From Paenarthrobacter nitroguajacolicus JCM 14115 (GTDB lineage: Bacteria; Actinomycetota; Actinomycetes; Actinomycetales; Micrococcaceae): DNA of 31,505 nucleotides. The first letter of the stretch is position 1. The number at the start of each line of letters is the position of its first letter. Location: positions 1 to 31,505 of the forward strand of contig BBFS01000053.1 of assembly GCA_001313365.1 (NCBI GenBank), read 5' to 3'. Below the pieces are notes generated by a model. That model saw nothing but the letters and a program-made list of their open reading frames with translations, was not told where the DNA came from and made no database searches. The translations under genes and the position numbers were made by a program. This document shows positions 17,863 to 27,726 of this stretch, one piece after another.

Positions 17863-20315
17863 GTGCCAAACGATAAAGACCTGACGGCGGCGGCCGTCCG
17901 TTTTGTGGGGGGGTCCTCGGTGCAGGGACTGAGCACCGCCGAGGTTGCCGAGAGGGTGGCCGCAGGGCAAACCAACGCCTTTGTCCAGGACACCAGCCGC
18001 AGCGTGTGGAGCATCGTCCGCGCCAACGTGCTCACCCTGTTCAACGGCATTATCCTGGCCTGCTTCATTGTCCTGTTCGCTATCGGCCGCTGGCAGGACG
18101 CGCTCTTCGGATTCAGTGCAGTTGCCAATGCGGTGATCGGCAGCGTCCAGGAGTACCGGGCAAAGAGGGCTTTGGACCGTCTGGCGCTCCTGAACGCGCC
18201 GCATGCCCGGGTGATGCGCGAAGGCTCAGAAGCAGAAATCGCTTTGGACGACGTTGTACTGGACGACACCCTTGTCCTGAGGGCCGGAGATCAGGTGCCC
18301 GCGGACGGGGTGGTGACCGGCGCACGCGGACTCCAAGTGGACGAGTCCATGCTGACCGGCGAATCCGACGCTGTTGAAAAGGAAGACGGGGACCGCGTGT
18401 TGTCCGGCTCCGTTGTGGTTGCAGGCGAAGGCTCAGCGGTGGTGGATCGGGTGGGGGCCGATTCCTTCGCGAACTCACTCGCCGCCGAAGCCAAACGATT
18501 CTCGCTCGTGGCCTCAGAGCTCCGCTCCTCCATTGACCGCGTCCTGAAGTGGGTGACCTGGTTCGTGGGTCCCGTGGCGTTGTTGGTTCTTAATGCCAGA
18601 TGATTGCCCAGGGCGGGTGGGCCGAAGCCTCGGCGAGTGGAGCGTGGCGGGACGCAGCGACGGCGACTATTGCCGCCGTCGTCGCCATGGTCCCCCCCTT
18701 GGGGCTGGTGCTGATGACCAGCATTACCTTCGCCGTGGGAGCGGTAAAGCTGGCCCGCCAACAGGTCCTGGTGCAGGAATTGCCCGCTGTGGAGGGGCTG
18801 GCCCGCGTGGACATCATCTGCCTCGACAAAACCGGCACCCTCACCCAGGGCGACATCGTTTTCGACGCCGCGCATCCCCCCCTGGCAAACCGCCCTGGCT
18901 GGGAGTCCGTGCTCTCCTGGTACGGGGTGCAGAAGGATGCCAACGCAACGGCCCGCAGCCTCGACGGACACTTCAATGAGACGCCCGGCCTCCCGCTTGA
19001 CCGGGTGCCCTTCTCCTCCGCGCGAAAGTGGAGCGCGGTGATTTTCGACGACGGGATGTGGATTCTCGGCGGCCCTGAAATGGTGTTCCCGGCAAAAACT
19101 CCGGCGATCCGTTGCTCCGGCAACTCGCCACCCAAGCCGTCGAGCTCGCAGCCACCGGCCGCCGCACGCTGGTCCTTGCACACGGCACGCCCACTGATGA
19201 TGAGACTGTTCCGGCGGACGCCGTCCCCCCCGTGGTGCTTCTGACGTTCAAGGAGAACATCCGTCCCGACGCTGCCGAGACACTCACCTATTTCGCAGCA
19301 CAGGATGTGGATGTCCGGATCATTTCCGGTGACAACCCGCAAACGGTCGCCGCAATTGCCCGGGAAGTCGGGCTCGATGCACCCCCCCACGGCTTCGATG
19401 CACGTGAGTTGCCGGTTGATGACAAAGAGCTCATGGAAGTCATCAACAACAATGTGGTCTTCGGCCGTGTGACCCCCCCTGACCAGAAAAAGCGGATCGT
19501 CGTGGCGCTGAAAGCTGCCGGCCGCACAGTGGCCATGACAGGCGACGGCGTGAACGATGCCCTGGCCATCAAGGAAGCGGACATCGGTGTGGCCATGAAT
19601 TCGGGGGCCGCCGCTACGAAGGCCGTGGCGCGTTTGGTGCTCTTGGACGGGAAATTCTCCCACCTGCCGAGCGTGGTTGCTGAGGGCCGCCAAGTCATTG
19701 CCAACATTGAGCGCGTCTCCATGCTGTTCCTCACGAAGACCGCCTACGCCACCTTCCTTGCCATCGCGTTCGGCATCCTCCTGTTGCCTTTCCCGTTCCT
19801 TCCCAGGCAACTCTCCGTGACTGATGGCTTGACCATTGGCATTCCTGCGTTTTTCCTGGCATTGCTACCCAACGCCCAGCGCTACATCCCGGGTTTCCTG
19901 CGGCGGTCGCTCACGTTCGCCGTGCCGGCCGGCGTATCCGTGACGTTGGGGGGCTTGCCTCCTACGCCCGCCTTGCCGCGAACCTGCAGATTCCGGAAGC
20001 CGAAATCCGGACCGGGTCCACCCTCATCCTGACGATCATTGGCATCTGGATCCTCGTAGTGCTCTCGCGCCCGGTCACCCGTTTTAAGGCTTGGTCATCG
20101 GGGGGGCGATGATGATTGGGCTGGTACTGGTGTACTCCGTGCCGATCGCCCGCGACTTCCTGCAGTTCACCGATCCGACGCTCCCCCCCACCGCGCTGCT
20201 GGTCCTGGGAACATCCGTGGCGTGCATCGCGCTGATCGAGATCGTCCGCTTCGTGCACCGCCGGGTGGCGTACCGTGACGCCCAGCAAGCATTGGTTCAG
20301 CGCGCCTCGAAGTAG
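17863..20315 (+). CDS. ctpE: CtpE-like cation-transporting P-type ATPase
   Basis: About 817 residues, like mycobacterial CtpE, a calcium-handling ATPase. In order: GLSTAEVAERVAAGQTN, membrane segments after VRANVLTLFNGI, DESMLTGESDAV (A domain), RDAATATIAAVVAMVPPLGLVLMTS (membrane segment with the usual Val-Pro-Glu motif disturbed by a C run), VDIICLDKTGTLTQGD (phosphorylated Asp), NIRPDAAETLTYFAAQ, AMTGDGVNDALAIKEADIGVAM and C-terminal membrane helices. No metal-binding HMA domain. GTG at 17863 is used because the ATG at 17859 hits a stop after five codons. Frames change near 18592, 19100, 19952 and 20098; there are several +3 runs. It is transported in the membrane; the ion is inferred from CtpE. 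It overlaps the next, opposite gene at the 3' ends. Confidence 0.88.
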
Positions 20316-20711
20316 CGTCGACCACGTCCCACCCACTGAGGAACAACCACCGCAACGGTCGCGATGGACTGAACAATGACGGCAGACCAGTCTCCGTCCG
20401 CGGCAACAATGAGATCCACCACGGCAAAGGCCAGACCGAGCAGCATCACCGCTGTTGCACCACGACGGGCGGCTTCACTCCCCCCGGGCTACCCCGGAGG
20501 CCAGCCCGATCACCAACAAGCCAAACAGGATCATGCCTGCACCGAGCAAAGTGATGGGCAGGGCAATGCCGCCGGACTGGGCCTCCGGGGTATATCGCAG
20601 GAAAATCGTCAGGATCCCAAGAATGATCTGGGCGATGCCGCCGATGTACATCAGCACCACCGAGAACGTCACCACTCCGGGCCGTTTGAGGCTCTCCCCC
20701 CCCGTCGTCAT
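20297..20711 (-). CDS. Small membrane protein, unknown function
   Basis: About 138 residues with four hydrophobic segments: VVTFSVVLMYIGGIAQIILGIL, IALPITLLGAGMILFGLLVIGLA, then, after an extra G near 20480, AVMLLGLAFAVVDLIVAA and IVQSIATVAVVVPQWVGRGRR. The layout resembles small actinobacterial DUF7144-like membrane proteins, but I am not certain. ATG at 20711. The gene ends in TGA at 20297-20299, so it overlaps the ctpE tail by 19 bases on the opposite strand. This was visible only after repairing the frame. Confidence 0.68.
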
Positions 20712-20842
20712 GAACTGAGCATAGACGTTCCCTCATCCGGGCAGGCACCGCTTCAGGATGAGGTAACACCTTTTGTCACACAATTAACCACTGATTCACA
20801 CCACCCTTGAATCCAGTCAACCCGCGGTCCCTAGTCGGGTGA

Positions 20843-22433
20843 ATGGAAAACATCTCCCGTAGGTCCCTCATCTCAGCCGGCCTCGGGGGGGCCGGACTCG
20901 TCGCCGCCTTGCCAAGTACCGCCGTCGCGGTTTCAACAGCGGACGACGCCGGCCTCCGCGCCGATCCGTTCACCCTTGGAGTCGCGTCGGGCGAACCGTG
21001 GCCCGACGGCTTCGTCATCTGGACCCGACTGGCAGTGAACCCCCCCATAGCCGAGGACGGCCTGGGCGCATGCCCTCGCGTAACGTCGCCGTCGCCTGGG
21101 AAGTAGCAGAAGACCCCCCCGCCATGCGCCGGGTAGTAGCCCGCGGCGTCGAACATGCCAGGATCGAAACCGCCCACTCGGTGCACGCCGAACTCAAGGG
21201 CCTCCGGCCGGGCCGGGAGTACTTCTACCGGTTCCGTACCGGGCGGCACATGAGCGAAGTTGGGCGCACGCTGACAAGCCCGGCACCCGGCGAGACGCCC
21301 ACTGCACTGGCAATGGCGTTCGCCAGCTGCGCCCAGTACGAGCACGGCTATTTCACTGCGTACAAGCGCCTGGCCGAGGACCACCCGGACCTGGTACTGC
21401 ACCTTGGCGACTACCTCTACGAATACAAGAAGGACAGTTACGTGATCGGCGGCGGAAACCCGCGCGATCATGAGGGACCGGAAACCAGCACCCTGCAGGC
21501 TACCGCCAGCGGCACGCCCAGTACAAGTCCGACGCCGATCTGCAGGCCGCGCACGCAATCGCGCCGTGGTTGGTGGTGTGGGATGACCACGAAGTGGACA
21601 ACAACTGGGCTGACGAAATCCCCCGAGAACAGCGACGCAGGCCAGCTCAACGACACCACCGAGCACTTCCGGCAGCGCCGCTCAGCGGCTTTCCAGGCGT
21701 ACTACGAAAACATGCCGTTGCGCCGGGCATCGGTCCCGGCCGGGTTCGATATGAAGATCTACCGCACCATCCAATGGGGGGGCCAACTGGCAAACTTTCA
21801 CATGATGGACACCCGCCAATACCGAGACGATCAACTCGCGGGTGACGGCTGGCGAAAGAACGTTGCCGGGCGGCTGGACGAAAACCGCACCATCACCGGC
21901 GCCGAGCAGGAGAAGTGGCTGCTGGACGGCTTCAAGAACTCCACGCAGCGGTGGGACATTCTGGGCCAGCAGGTCTTCTTCGCCGAGCGGGACCGCGACA
22001 AGGCACCGGAGATTGACGATGTCTCCATGGATGGCTGGGACGGTTACGCCGCTTCCCGCCGCCGCATCACCCAAGCTGGGTGGACGCCAAGGTGCGCAAC
22101 GCCGTCGTACTCACCGGCGACGTTCACCGCCACTGGGCCACCGACCTCAAGGTGGACTACAAGGACCCGGCGGCAAAGGTGGTCGGCACGGAACTGGTGT
22201 GCTCCTCCATCACGTCCACGGGCGATGGCACGGGCTCCACCACCGACCCCACCATGGCTTGGAACCCGCACTTGAAGTTCTACAACGACAACCGCGGCTA
22301 CGTGAACACCCGCATCACCAAAGACGCCATGACCGCGGACTTCCGTGTGTTGGACTACGTCACCACGCCGGGCGCGCCGGCCGGCACCAGGAAGTCGTTC
22401 ACCATCAACGACGGCGTCCCAGGCCTCGCCTGA
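20843..22433 (+). CDS. phoD: Alkaline phosphatase PhoD, Tat-exported
   Basis: Releases phosphate from extracellular phosphodiesters or monoesters, using metal ions. The N-terminus MENISRRSLISAGLGGAGLVAALPSTA is a twin-arginine signal. PhoD marks follow: GVASGEPWPDGFVIWTRLA, LAMAFASCAQYEHGYFTAYKRLAE, LVLHLGDYLYEY, VVWDDHEVDNNWAD (seen in the second frame) and GDVHRHWATDLK near the C-terminus. About 530 residues, usual length. Frames change near 21070, 21500, 21620 and 22075; C runs of 7 also occur near 21041 and 21112. There is no clear ribosome-binding site before ATG 20843; GTG at 20840 is just out of frame, so the start is the best choice but leaderless or weak initiation is possible. Confidence 0.92.
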
Positions 22434-22443
22434 GTTTGATGCC

Positions 22444-22508
22444 ACCCAAGTAGTGACAGCACTTGCTCCAATGAGCTCATTGCGACATGTGCTGTCACCT
22501 ACTTGGGT
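22444..22508. repeat. Intergenic hairpin element, copy 2
   Basis: Outer arms ACCCAAGTAG (22444-22453) and CTACTTGGGT (22499-22508) pair perfectly. Inner arms TGACAGCAC (22454-22462) and GTGCTGTCA (22489-22497) pair too, with one extra C. The loop holds AATGAGCTCATT, itself palindromic, centred on GAGCTC. It begins just after phoD. Same ACCCAA/TTGGGT ends and GAGCTC centre as copy 1, with a different stem. Confidence 0.8.
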
Positions 22509-22592
22509 TTGAATCCCAGTGACTACAGGCAACTGCGGGAGTAGCCTAGTTCCAGTTGAATTAGTGGATCTCTGTCCGGCTGGGGTTCTACC

Positions 22593-23263
22593 GTGGGCCA
22601 TGTGCGTTCGTCGCTGTACGACCTTCTGGGGGTACTTTCCGACGCCGTCGCCCCTCAGCATGTCAGGTTCGACGACGGGTCCCCCCACCGCCGTCGTTCC
22701 CCCGCCTGACGCCCCCGGTCACCGTCCGCGCCGTCACGCTCAACCGGATAGGTCGGTCGCGGGGGGGAGACGGCCCCGTCCTGGACCTCGAACTGAGGGT
22801 TGCGGTGGAATGCCACGGCCCCCCCGAGCAGCTGGACAACATGGAGCAATTGCTGTTGGCCGTGGAACTCCACAGCCAGTACTCCGTGGTGTCCAAGGGA
22901 GAATTCCGGCCCGAGGAGTACTCCGGCGCCATCCGACAGGGTCTGGGATTTCTGGTTCGCATCCCGGTATCCCTGCGTTTCGAGGAACCTTCCGATCCTC
23001 CCGCCCAGCCTGCCACAGGAAATTCAGGTGTCGCCCGCCGGATCCGGGGGGGACGGCTGGTTGATGTGCACAACAAGGGAATCCCTAAGGCGTATATCCA
23101 CGCCCATTCATCCGCTGCGGCTGCCGTGAGTGATGCCACCGGACACTTTGAGGTCCTGGCATCGGCTGATGAACTTCAGCACTTCGCTGTTGCGGTGGAC
23201 GGAACAGAGCGGGAAGTTTCGGCCAGCACCAAGAGACTTCCTGTGGTTATTCGCTGGCTCTGA
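22593..23263 (+). CDS. Unrecognised protein; N-terminal Pvc16/DUF4255-like, C-terminal carboxypeptidase-regulatory-like
   Basis: About 223 residues after repair. The first half (RSSLYDLLGVLSDAV, VRFDDG, VTVRAVTLNRIG, LDLELRVAVECHGPPEQLDNMEQLLLAVELH) resembles the layout of Pvc16/DUF4255 proteins of contractile injection systems or phage tails. The second half (GGRLVDVHNKGIPKAYIHAHSS, VSDATGHFEVLASADELQHFAVAVDG) resembles a carboxypeptidase-regulatory-like beta fold. GTG at 22593, or GTG at 22602 in the same frame, are the candidate starts. Frames break near 22680 and 22770; a G run of 7 also occurs there. No phage or tail genes lie nearby, so the Pvc16 reading is weak. It is flanked by phoD and the aminotransferase and no function can be given. 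Confidence 0.5.
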
Positions 23264-23337
23264 TTCCGGAACCAATTGGACACTGATTCTGGAACCATTT
23301 ACCCGGGCGGGGGGGCGGTGTCGTGAAAAGATCTACC

Positions 23338-24584
23338 ATGCGTCCGATGCAGCACTCCAGCAAACTTCAGAATGTCCGCTACGAACTCCGTGGGCCCATC
23401 CTCCAAGCGGCCAAGGCCATGGAAGCCGAAGGTCATCGCATCCTCAAGATGAACCTCGGGGGGGACACCGCACCGTTTGGGCTGGAGGCACCGGAGTCTG
23501 TTGTGGTGGACATGATCCATCACCTTCGCTGCGCACAGGGTTACAGCGATTCCAAGGGCATCTTCTCCGCCCGCACCGCCATCTCGCAGTACTACCAGAC
23601 CCGCGGACTGATGACCATCGGCGTCGAGGACGTCTTCATTGGCAACGGCGTCAGCGAGCTTATTTCCATGACCTTGCAGGCTTTCATGGAGAACGGCGAC
23701 GAGATCCTCATCCCGGCACCGGATTACCCTCTGTGGACAGCAGCCGTGACGCTGACCGGCGGCAACCCCCCCGTGCACTATCTCTGCGATGAGGACGAGA
23801 ACTGGTGGCCGGACATGTCCGACGTCGAAGCCAAAATCACGCCACGCACCAAGGCATCGTGATCATCAACCCGAACAACCCCCCCACCGGCGCCGTCTAT
23901 CCGCGCCACATTTTGGAGCAGTTCGCTGCACTTGCCAGGAAGCATGATCTCGTCCTTTTCTCGGATGAGATCTACGAGAAAATCCGCTATGTGGACGCCC
24001 CCCCTCATATCCACACCGCGGCAGTCGCTGACGACGTCTGTGTCCTGACGTTCAGCGGGTTGTCCAAGGCCTACCGCATGCCCGGGTACCGGGCAGGTTG
24101 GGTTGCCGTCACGGGACCCCGGACCGCAACAATCGCCTACCGGGAATCCTTGGAACTGCTCGCCTCACTGCGGTTGTGCGCCAATGTTCCTGCACAGCAC
24201 GCCATCCAGACGTGCCTTGGCGGATACCAAAGTATTGAGGCGCTCATACGTCCCGGCGGGCGGCTCCGCGACCAACGCGACCTGGCATGGAAACTCCTCA
24301 CCGCGATCCCGGGCGTCAGCTGTGTTCCCGCGGCCGGCGCCATGTACCTTTTCCCAAAGTTGGATCCGGAGATCTACCCGATTGAGAGCGACGAGAAGTT
24401 CGTCCTCCAACTCCTGCAGGAGCAGAAAATCCTGGTCTCGCACGGAACGGCGTTCAACTGGCCCACGCCGGACCATTTCCGCTTCGTGATCCTCCCGGCC
24501 GTGGAGGACATCGAGGAAGCGGTGCGCCGCATCGACCATTTCCTGGCCGCGTACCGGAACCGACCTGCGGACGCATCCGTCTAA
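23338..24584 (+). CDS. PLP-dependent aminotransferase, AlaT-like
   Basis: About 410 residues, class I/II aminotransferase, probably making alanine from pyruvate and glutamate. Marks: LRGPILQAAKAMEAEGHRILKMNLG(G)DTAPFG, GYSDSKGIFSARTAI, VFIGNGVSELISM, IPAPDYPLWTAAV, NPNNPTGAVY, LFSDEIYEKI and SGLSKAYRMPGYRAGW with the PLP-binding Lys. The N-terminus suits ATG 23338 (alternatives 23323 GTG and 23347 ATG). One base is missing near 23850 (ITPRTKA to IVIINPN), and runs at 23460, 23766, 23879 and 23998 each lengthen a Gly or Pro. Ends at the TAA that starts hairpin copy 3. Confidence 0.9.
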
Positions 24585-24632
24585 GTCGCAATTGTGCGCG
24601 TTTTGAGCGTCCAAAACGCGCACTGCTGCGAC
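24585..24632. repeat. Intergenic hairpin element, copy 3
   Basis: Arms 24585-24604 and 24613-24632 pair at 17 of 20 positions, including an 11-bp perfect core (GTGCGCGTTTT with AAAACGCGCAC), around GAGCGTCC. It begins at the aminotransferase stop and ends 24 bases before the end of the opposite alcohol dehydrogenase gene. It shares CTAAGT and TTTTGAGC with copy 1, while the stem sequence differs on both arms, so base pairing is kept. Confidence 0.78.
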
Positions 24633-24655
24633 CCAGTTGGGCACGCGCGGGGCTC

Positions 24656-25698
24656 TTACAAAGCCGGGTCCACCATGGTCATGCCCGCGGGGGTTGGCCT
24701 GGTCGAAACCGGGCAGCAGTGCCGCAGCGTCTTCCAGGCCAATGGTGCGTTCAATCAGCAGCTGCGGTTGGAGCGCGCCCTGTTCGATGAGGGCCATCAT
24801 GCCCGGGTAGTCCACCGCGGCCATGCCGTGACTGCCCAAGAGGTCGAGTTCCCAGCCGATCACACGTGCCATGGCACTTGCGGGTTGCCGTCGACGGACG
24901 GCAGCAAACCGATCTGGACGTGCCGGCCGCGCCTGCGAAGGCTGAGGATGGCATCGGCGCAGGTCTGTTCACTTCCGACGCGTCTACCGCCACGTGGCTG
25001 CCTCCGCCGGAGAGGACGTTGACTGCAGCAGGGATGTCCGCGCCGTCAGCGAGCACAGTATGTTCAGCCCCCCCAAGCGCGCAGCCACGGCCAATGCCTC
25101 GGGGTTCCGGTCCACGGCAATGACCCTTGCGCCGATGGCCTTTGCAATCATCACGCGCTCAGCCCCACGCCGCCCCGCGCCAATCACGGTCACCCATTCG
25201 CCGGCCTTGACCTGCGCACGGGCTGCCAACGCACGGTATGCCGTGGCGAAGCGGCAGCCGAGGCTTGCCGCCGTCGTGAATTCAACACTCTCAGGGATGG
25301 CGACCAGGTTACTGTCGGCAGCGTGCAAGGCCACAAACTCGGCGAACGATCCCCAGTGGGTGAATCCGGGCTGCTGCTGGTCCGGGCAGACCTGCGCGTC
25401 GCCGGCCAGGCACCATTCGCAGGCGCCGCAGCCGCAAACGAACGGGACGGTGACGCGGTCGCCCACCTTCCAGCGCTGGACGCCTTCCCCCCCGACGGCG
25501 TCGATGACACCGGCGAGCTCATGGCCCGGCACATGGGGCATGGCGATGTCATCGTGTCCGGCCCAGGCGTGCCAGTCGCTGCGGCACATGCCTGTCGCAA
25601 GCACTTTCACCACCACGCCTCCAACGGGAGCCTGGGGGCTTGGCTACTTCCCTGACGTCGGGCTGGGTTCGGACCTCATCAAAAACTACTGCGCGCAT
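24656..25698 (-). CDS. Zinc-dependent alcohol dehydrogenase
   Basis: About 346 residues, medium-chain dehydrogenase. ATG at 25698 gives MRAVVFDEV, the usual beginning of the family. Seen: CRSDWHAW (catalytic Cys), GHELAGVI with the catalytic His-Glu, the structural zinc loop [19 protein letters not shown], and GAG...G for NAD(P): TVIGAG is read as RRGAERV because one G too many near 25172 and one G too few near 25158 cancel out, hiding GGVGLSAV. Frames also break near 25632, 25062, 24985, 24880 and 24690. The C-terminus should be [12 protein letters not shown]. Diverges from the CMD/ECF41 pair. The alcohol is unknown. Confidence 0.85.
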
Positions 25699-25725
25699 CG
25701 ACTGACTCTAACAATTTGCCGCCCC

Positions 25726-25752
25726 TGTCACACTTTCGGCGCCGTATCCGAC
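25726..25752 (+). promoter_or_regulatory. Candidate ECF41 promoter before the CMD-family gene
   Basis: TGTCACA at 25726-25732, a 16-base spacer and CGAC at 25749-25752. The published ECF41 promoter is TGTCACA-N16-CGTC, so this matches at all but one base. It lies 39 bases before the ATG of the CMD gene, which is followed by an ECF41 sigma factor. Confidence 0.82.
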
Positions 25753-25791
25753 ATCCCTGATGTAAGGCACCACCACTGAAGGGAAAACAGC

Positions 25792-26251
25792 ATGCCCCCG
25801 CATCAATATTGGCCGCAGCAACAAGCTCGGCTACGCCGCCGTCATCGGACTCGAAGGCTATGCCCGCAAGTCAGTCGATCCCGATCTGTACGAACTGATC
25901 AAACTTCGCGCCTCCATTCTCAACGGCTGCGGCTTCTGCGTGGACATGCATGCCACCGACGGCCGGAAGCGCGGTATCCCGGAAAGGAAGCTGCATGCCG
26001 TAGCGGCGTGGCAACATTCGAAGGTGTTCTTCGATGCGCGCGAGCAGGCAGTTCTTGCCCTGACGGACGCGGTAACCCAACTGGGCCCGGAGACTGTCAC
26101 GGACGAAATCTGGAACGCTGCTGCCACGCATTTCGATGACAGCCAGATGGGCGGCCTGATCCTCGCCATCTCCACCATCAACGTGTGGAACAGGATCGCC
26201 GTCAGCACACAAATGGAGCCGCCCGTAGATGAGAAGAACCCGATCGTCTGA
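25792..26251 (+). CDS. Carboxymuconolactone decarboxylase / AhpD-family protein
   Basis: About 152 residues after removal of one extra C in ATGCCCCCGC near 25796 (true start MPRINIGRSNKLGYAAVIGLEGYARKS). Motif ELIKLRASILNGCGFCVDMHATDGRKRG is the AhpD/CMD signature: a Glu, CxxC and a His two to three residues on, the thiol centre of the alkylhydroperoxidase branch. The ATG follows GAAGGGAAAA. It sits 17 bases before the ECF sigma factor. In ECF41 loci, an adjacent CMD-type, oxidoreductase or epimerase gene is the usual target. Its substrate is not known. Confidence 0.9.
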
Positions 26252-26268
26252 GAGGTAGCGTTGGCAGC

Positions 26269-27166
26269 ATGACTCTTGCGGTGTCAGCCACTTCGGCGTG
26301 GCAGAGCGAACGGAATCGCCTCTTGGGGATCGCTTACAGAATGTTGGGCGACTTCGGGCATGCGGAGGACGTGGTCTCTGAAGTGGCGATTGATGCGGTC
26401 CAACGAGAGCGGAAAGCCGACGCGGACCGCGTGGATTCCTGGCCCGCCTGGTTAACAACGGTGTGCGTACGCCGATCTGTTGACCGGGTGCGCCAACTCG
26501 CCGCCGTGCGGGAGGAATACACCGGTCCGTGGCTGCCCGAACCGGTGGACGCGTCCAAACTCCCGGAAGAAACAGTGGCCAACCGCGAGCTCCTGTCCCT
26601 GACCTTGCTGCACTTGGCCGAACAACTGGCGCCTGAGGCCAGGGCGGCGCTGGTGTTGCACCGTGCCTTCGCGATGTCCGCTCCGGAAATCGCGGAAATC
26701 CTGGAGAAGACCCCCCCGCGGCCGTGCGCCAGATGATTTCGCGGGCGGAGCGTCGGCTGGAGATCGATCCGGAGGCACCCGCTCCCCCCCGGGCCAAGGA
26801 CCGCGCAGCCTTGGAGAAACTGGTTCTCGCCATCGAGCAGGGTGAGATTGATACGGTCGTAGCGATGCTGGATCGGGACGCCGTTCTCTGGGCCGACGGC
26901 GGCGGCAAGGTCAAGAGTGCCATGAACCGCTGTTCGGAGCAGCCAGGATCGCGCGTTTCTTTGCGGGCATCCTCGGCAAAGCAATGGTTTTCGATCCCGT
27001 GGAGCCGGTACGCGCCTGGGTAATTGAGGTGAACAGCGAAGCGGCCTTGGTGCTCAGGCATCATGGCCGCTCCGACATCCTGGTGATCGATACCGCCCCG
27101 GACGGGAGCATCCGCGAACTGCGCCAACTCTCCAACCCGGACAAGCTGACGCGGGTTTCGCTCTGA
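26269..27166 (+). CDS. ECF41-family RNA polymerase sigma factor
   Basis: About 298 residues. Sigma-2 (NRLLGIAYRMLGDFGHAEDVVSEVAIDA...WPAWLTTVCVRRSVDRVR) and sigma-4 (LTLLHLAEQLAPEARAALVLHRAFAMSAPEIAEILEKT, then AVRQMISRAERRL) are followed by a SnoaL-like extension. Two motifs mark ECF41: DGGGK in VLWADGGGKVKSAMN and NPDKL near the C-terminus. Such extensions regulate the sigma factor in place of an anti-sigma. Frames change near 26712 (C run of 7) and near 26930. Both frames are otherwise uninterrupted. Its likely target is the CMD gene just upstream, through the promoter at 25726, which may also drive its own expression. Confidence 0.9.
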
Positions 27167-27268
27167 CCCCTGTCGTTTTGGCCCTTCTTTGGCTCCCCGG
27201 CCGGGCCCTTCTGCCTGAACACCGGGCCTTGCTGCGGCAAAGATGGGCCACTTCGGCAGCTGGGTGGG

Positions 27269-27706
27269 TCAGGACGCCACAGCCACCCGACGGCGGAGGC
27301 GCGCTACCAGCGTCGCGGCGAGTAACGCCGTCGTGATTTCCAGTCCGATCACCAGCAACAATCCGGCAGCGCCGGAGGTATCAACAGCGTTCGACGCCGG
27401 TCCCACACCGTGGGCGTGTCCGGAACCGCCCGCTCCCAGCAGCAGGAAAGCGTGGAGGCCCACCATGGCCAAGGCCGACGTGGTCACTTGGTGGAGCGCA
27501 TCTACTGCTGTGGCGCCAGATGTGAATCGTGCAGGGAATGCAGACGGCCGCCAGGCCGATCATGAGGACGCCGACCCAGATCTGGTGGTGTCCCGAGGCT
27601 GCGAGCCATAGATGCACCAGGCAGGAGACAGCTGTGAGGGCTGCGCAGATCCGGGGGGGTGCAGGACAGGCCCGGAGGCCCGGACCCGTCCTGTCATGGT
27701 TGTCAT
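27269..27706 (-). CDS. Membrane protein, unknown function, after the amine oxidase gene
   Basis: About 145 residues with four hydrophobic segments: ICAALTAVSCLVHLWLAASG, VGVLMIGLAAVCIPCTIHIW, TSALAMVGLHAFLLLGAG and GAAGLLLVIGLEITTALLAATLVARL. It contains His residues in HLWLAASGHHQ and HAHGVG. The end of the amine oxidase (27727) is 20 bases upstream, so both are probably one operon. ATG 27706 (or 27697) is the start; frames change near 27650 and 27500. No close family is recognised. A role with copper or amine uptake is only a guess from position. Confidence 0.65.
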
Positions 27707-27726
27707 CTCTGTATCCGGGCTGCGGT

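Noticed and set aside
20712..20842. PhoP-type box before phoD
   Set aside because: I looked for tandem GTTCACC-like repeats and found only one loose match, so no claim is made.
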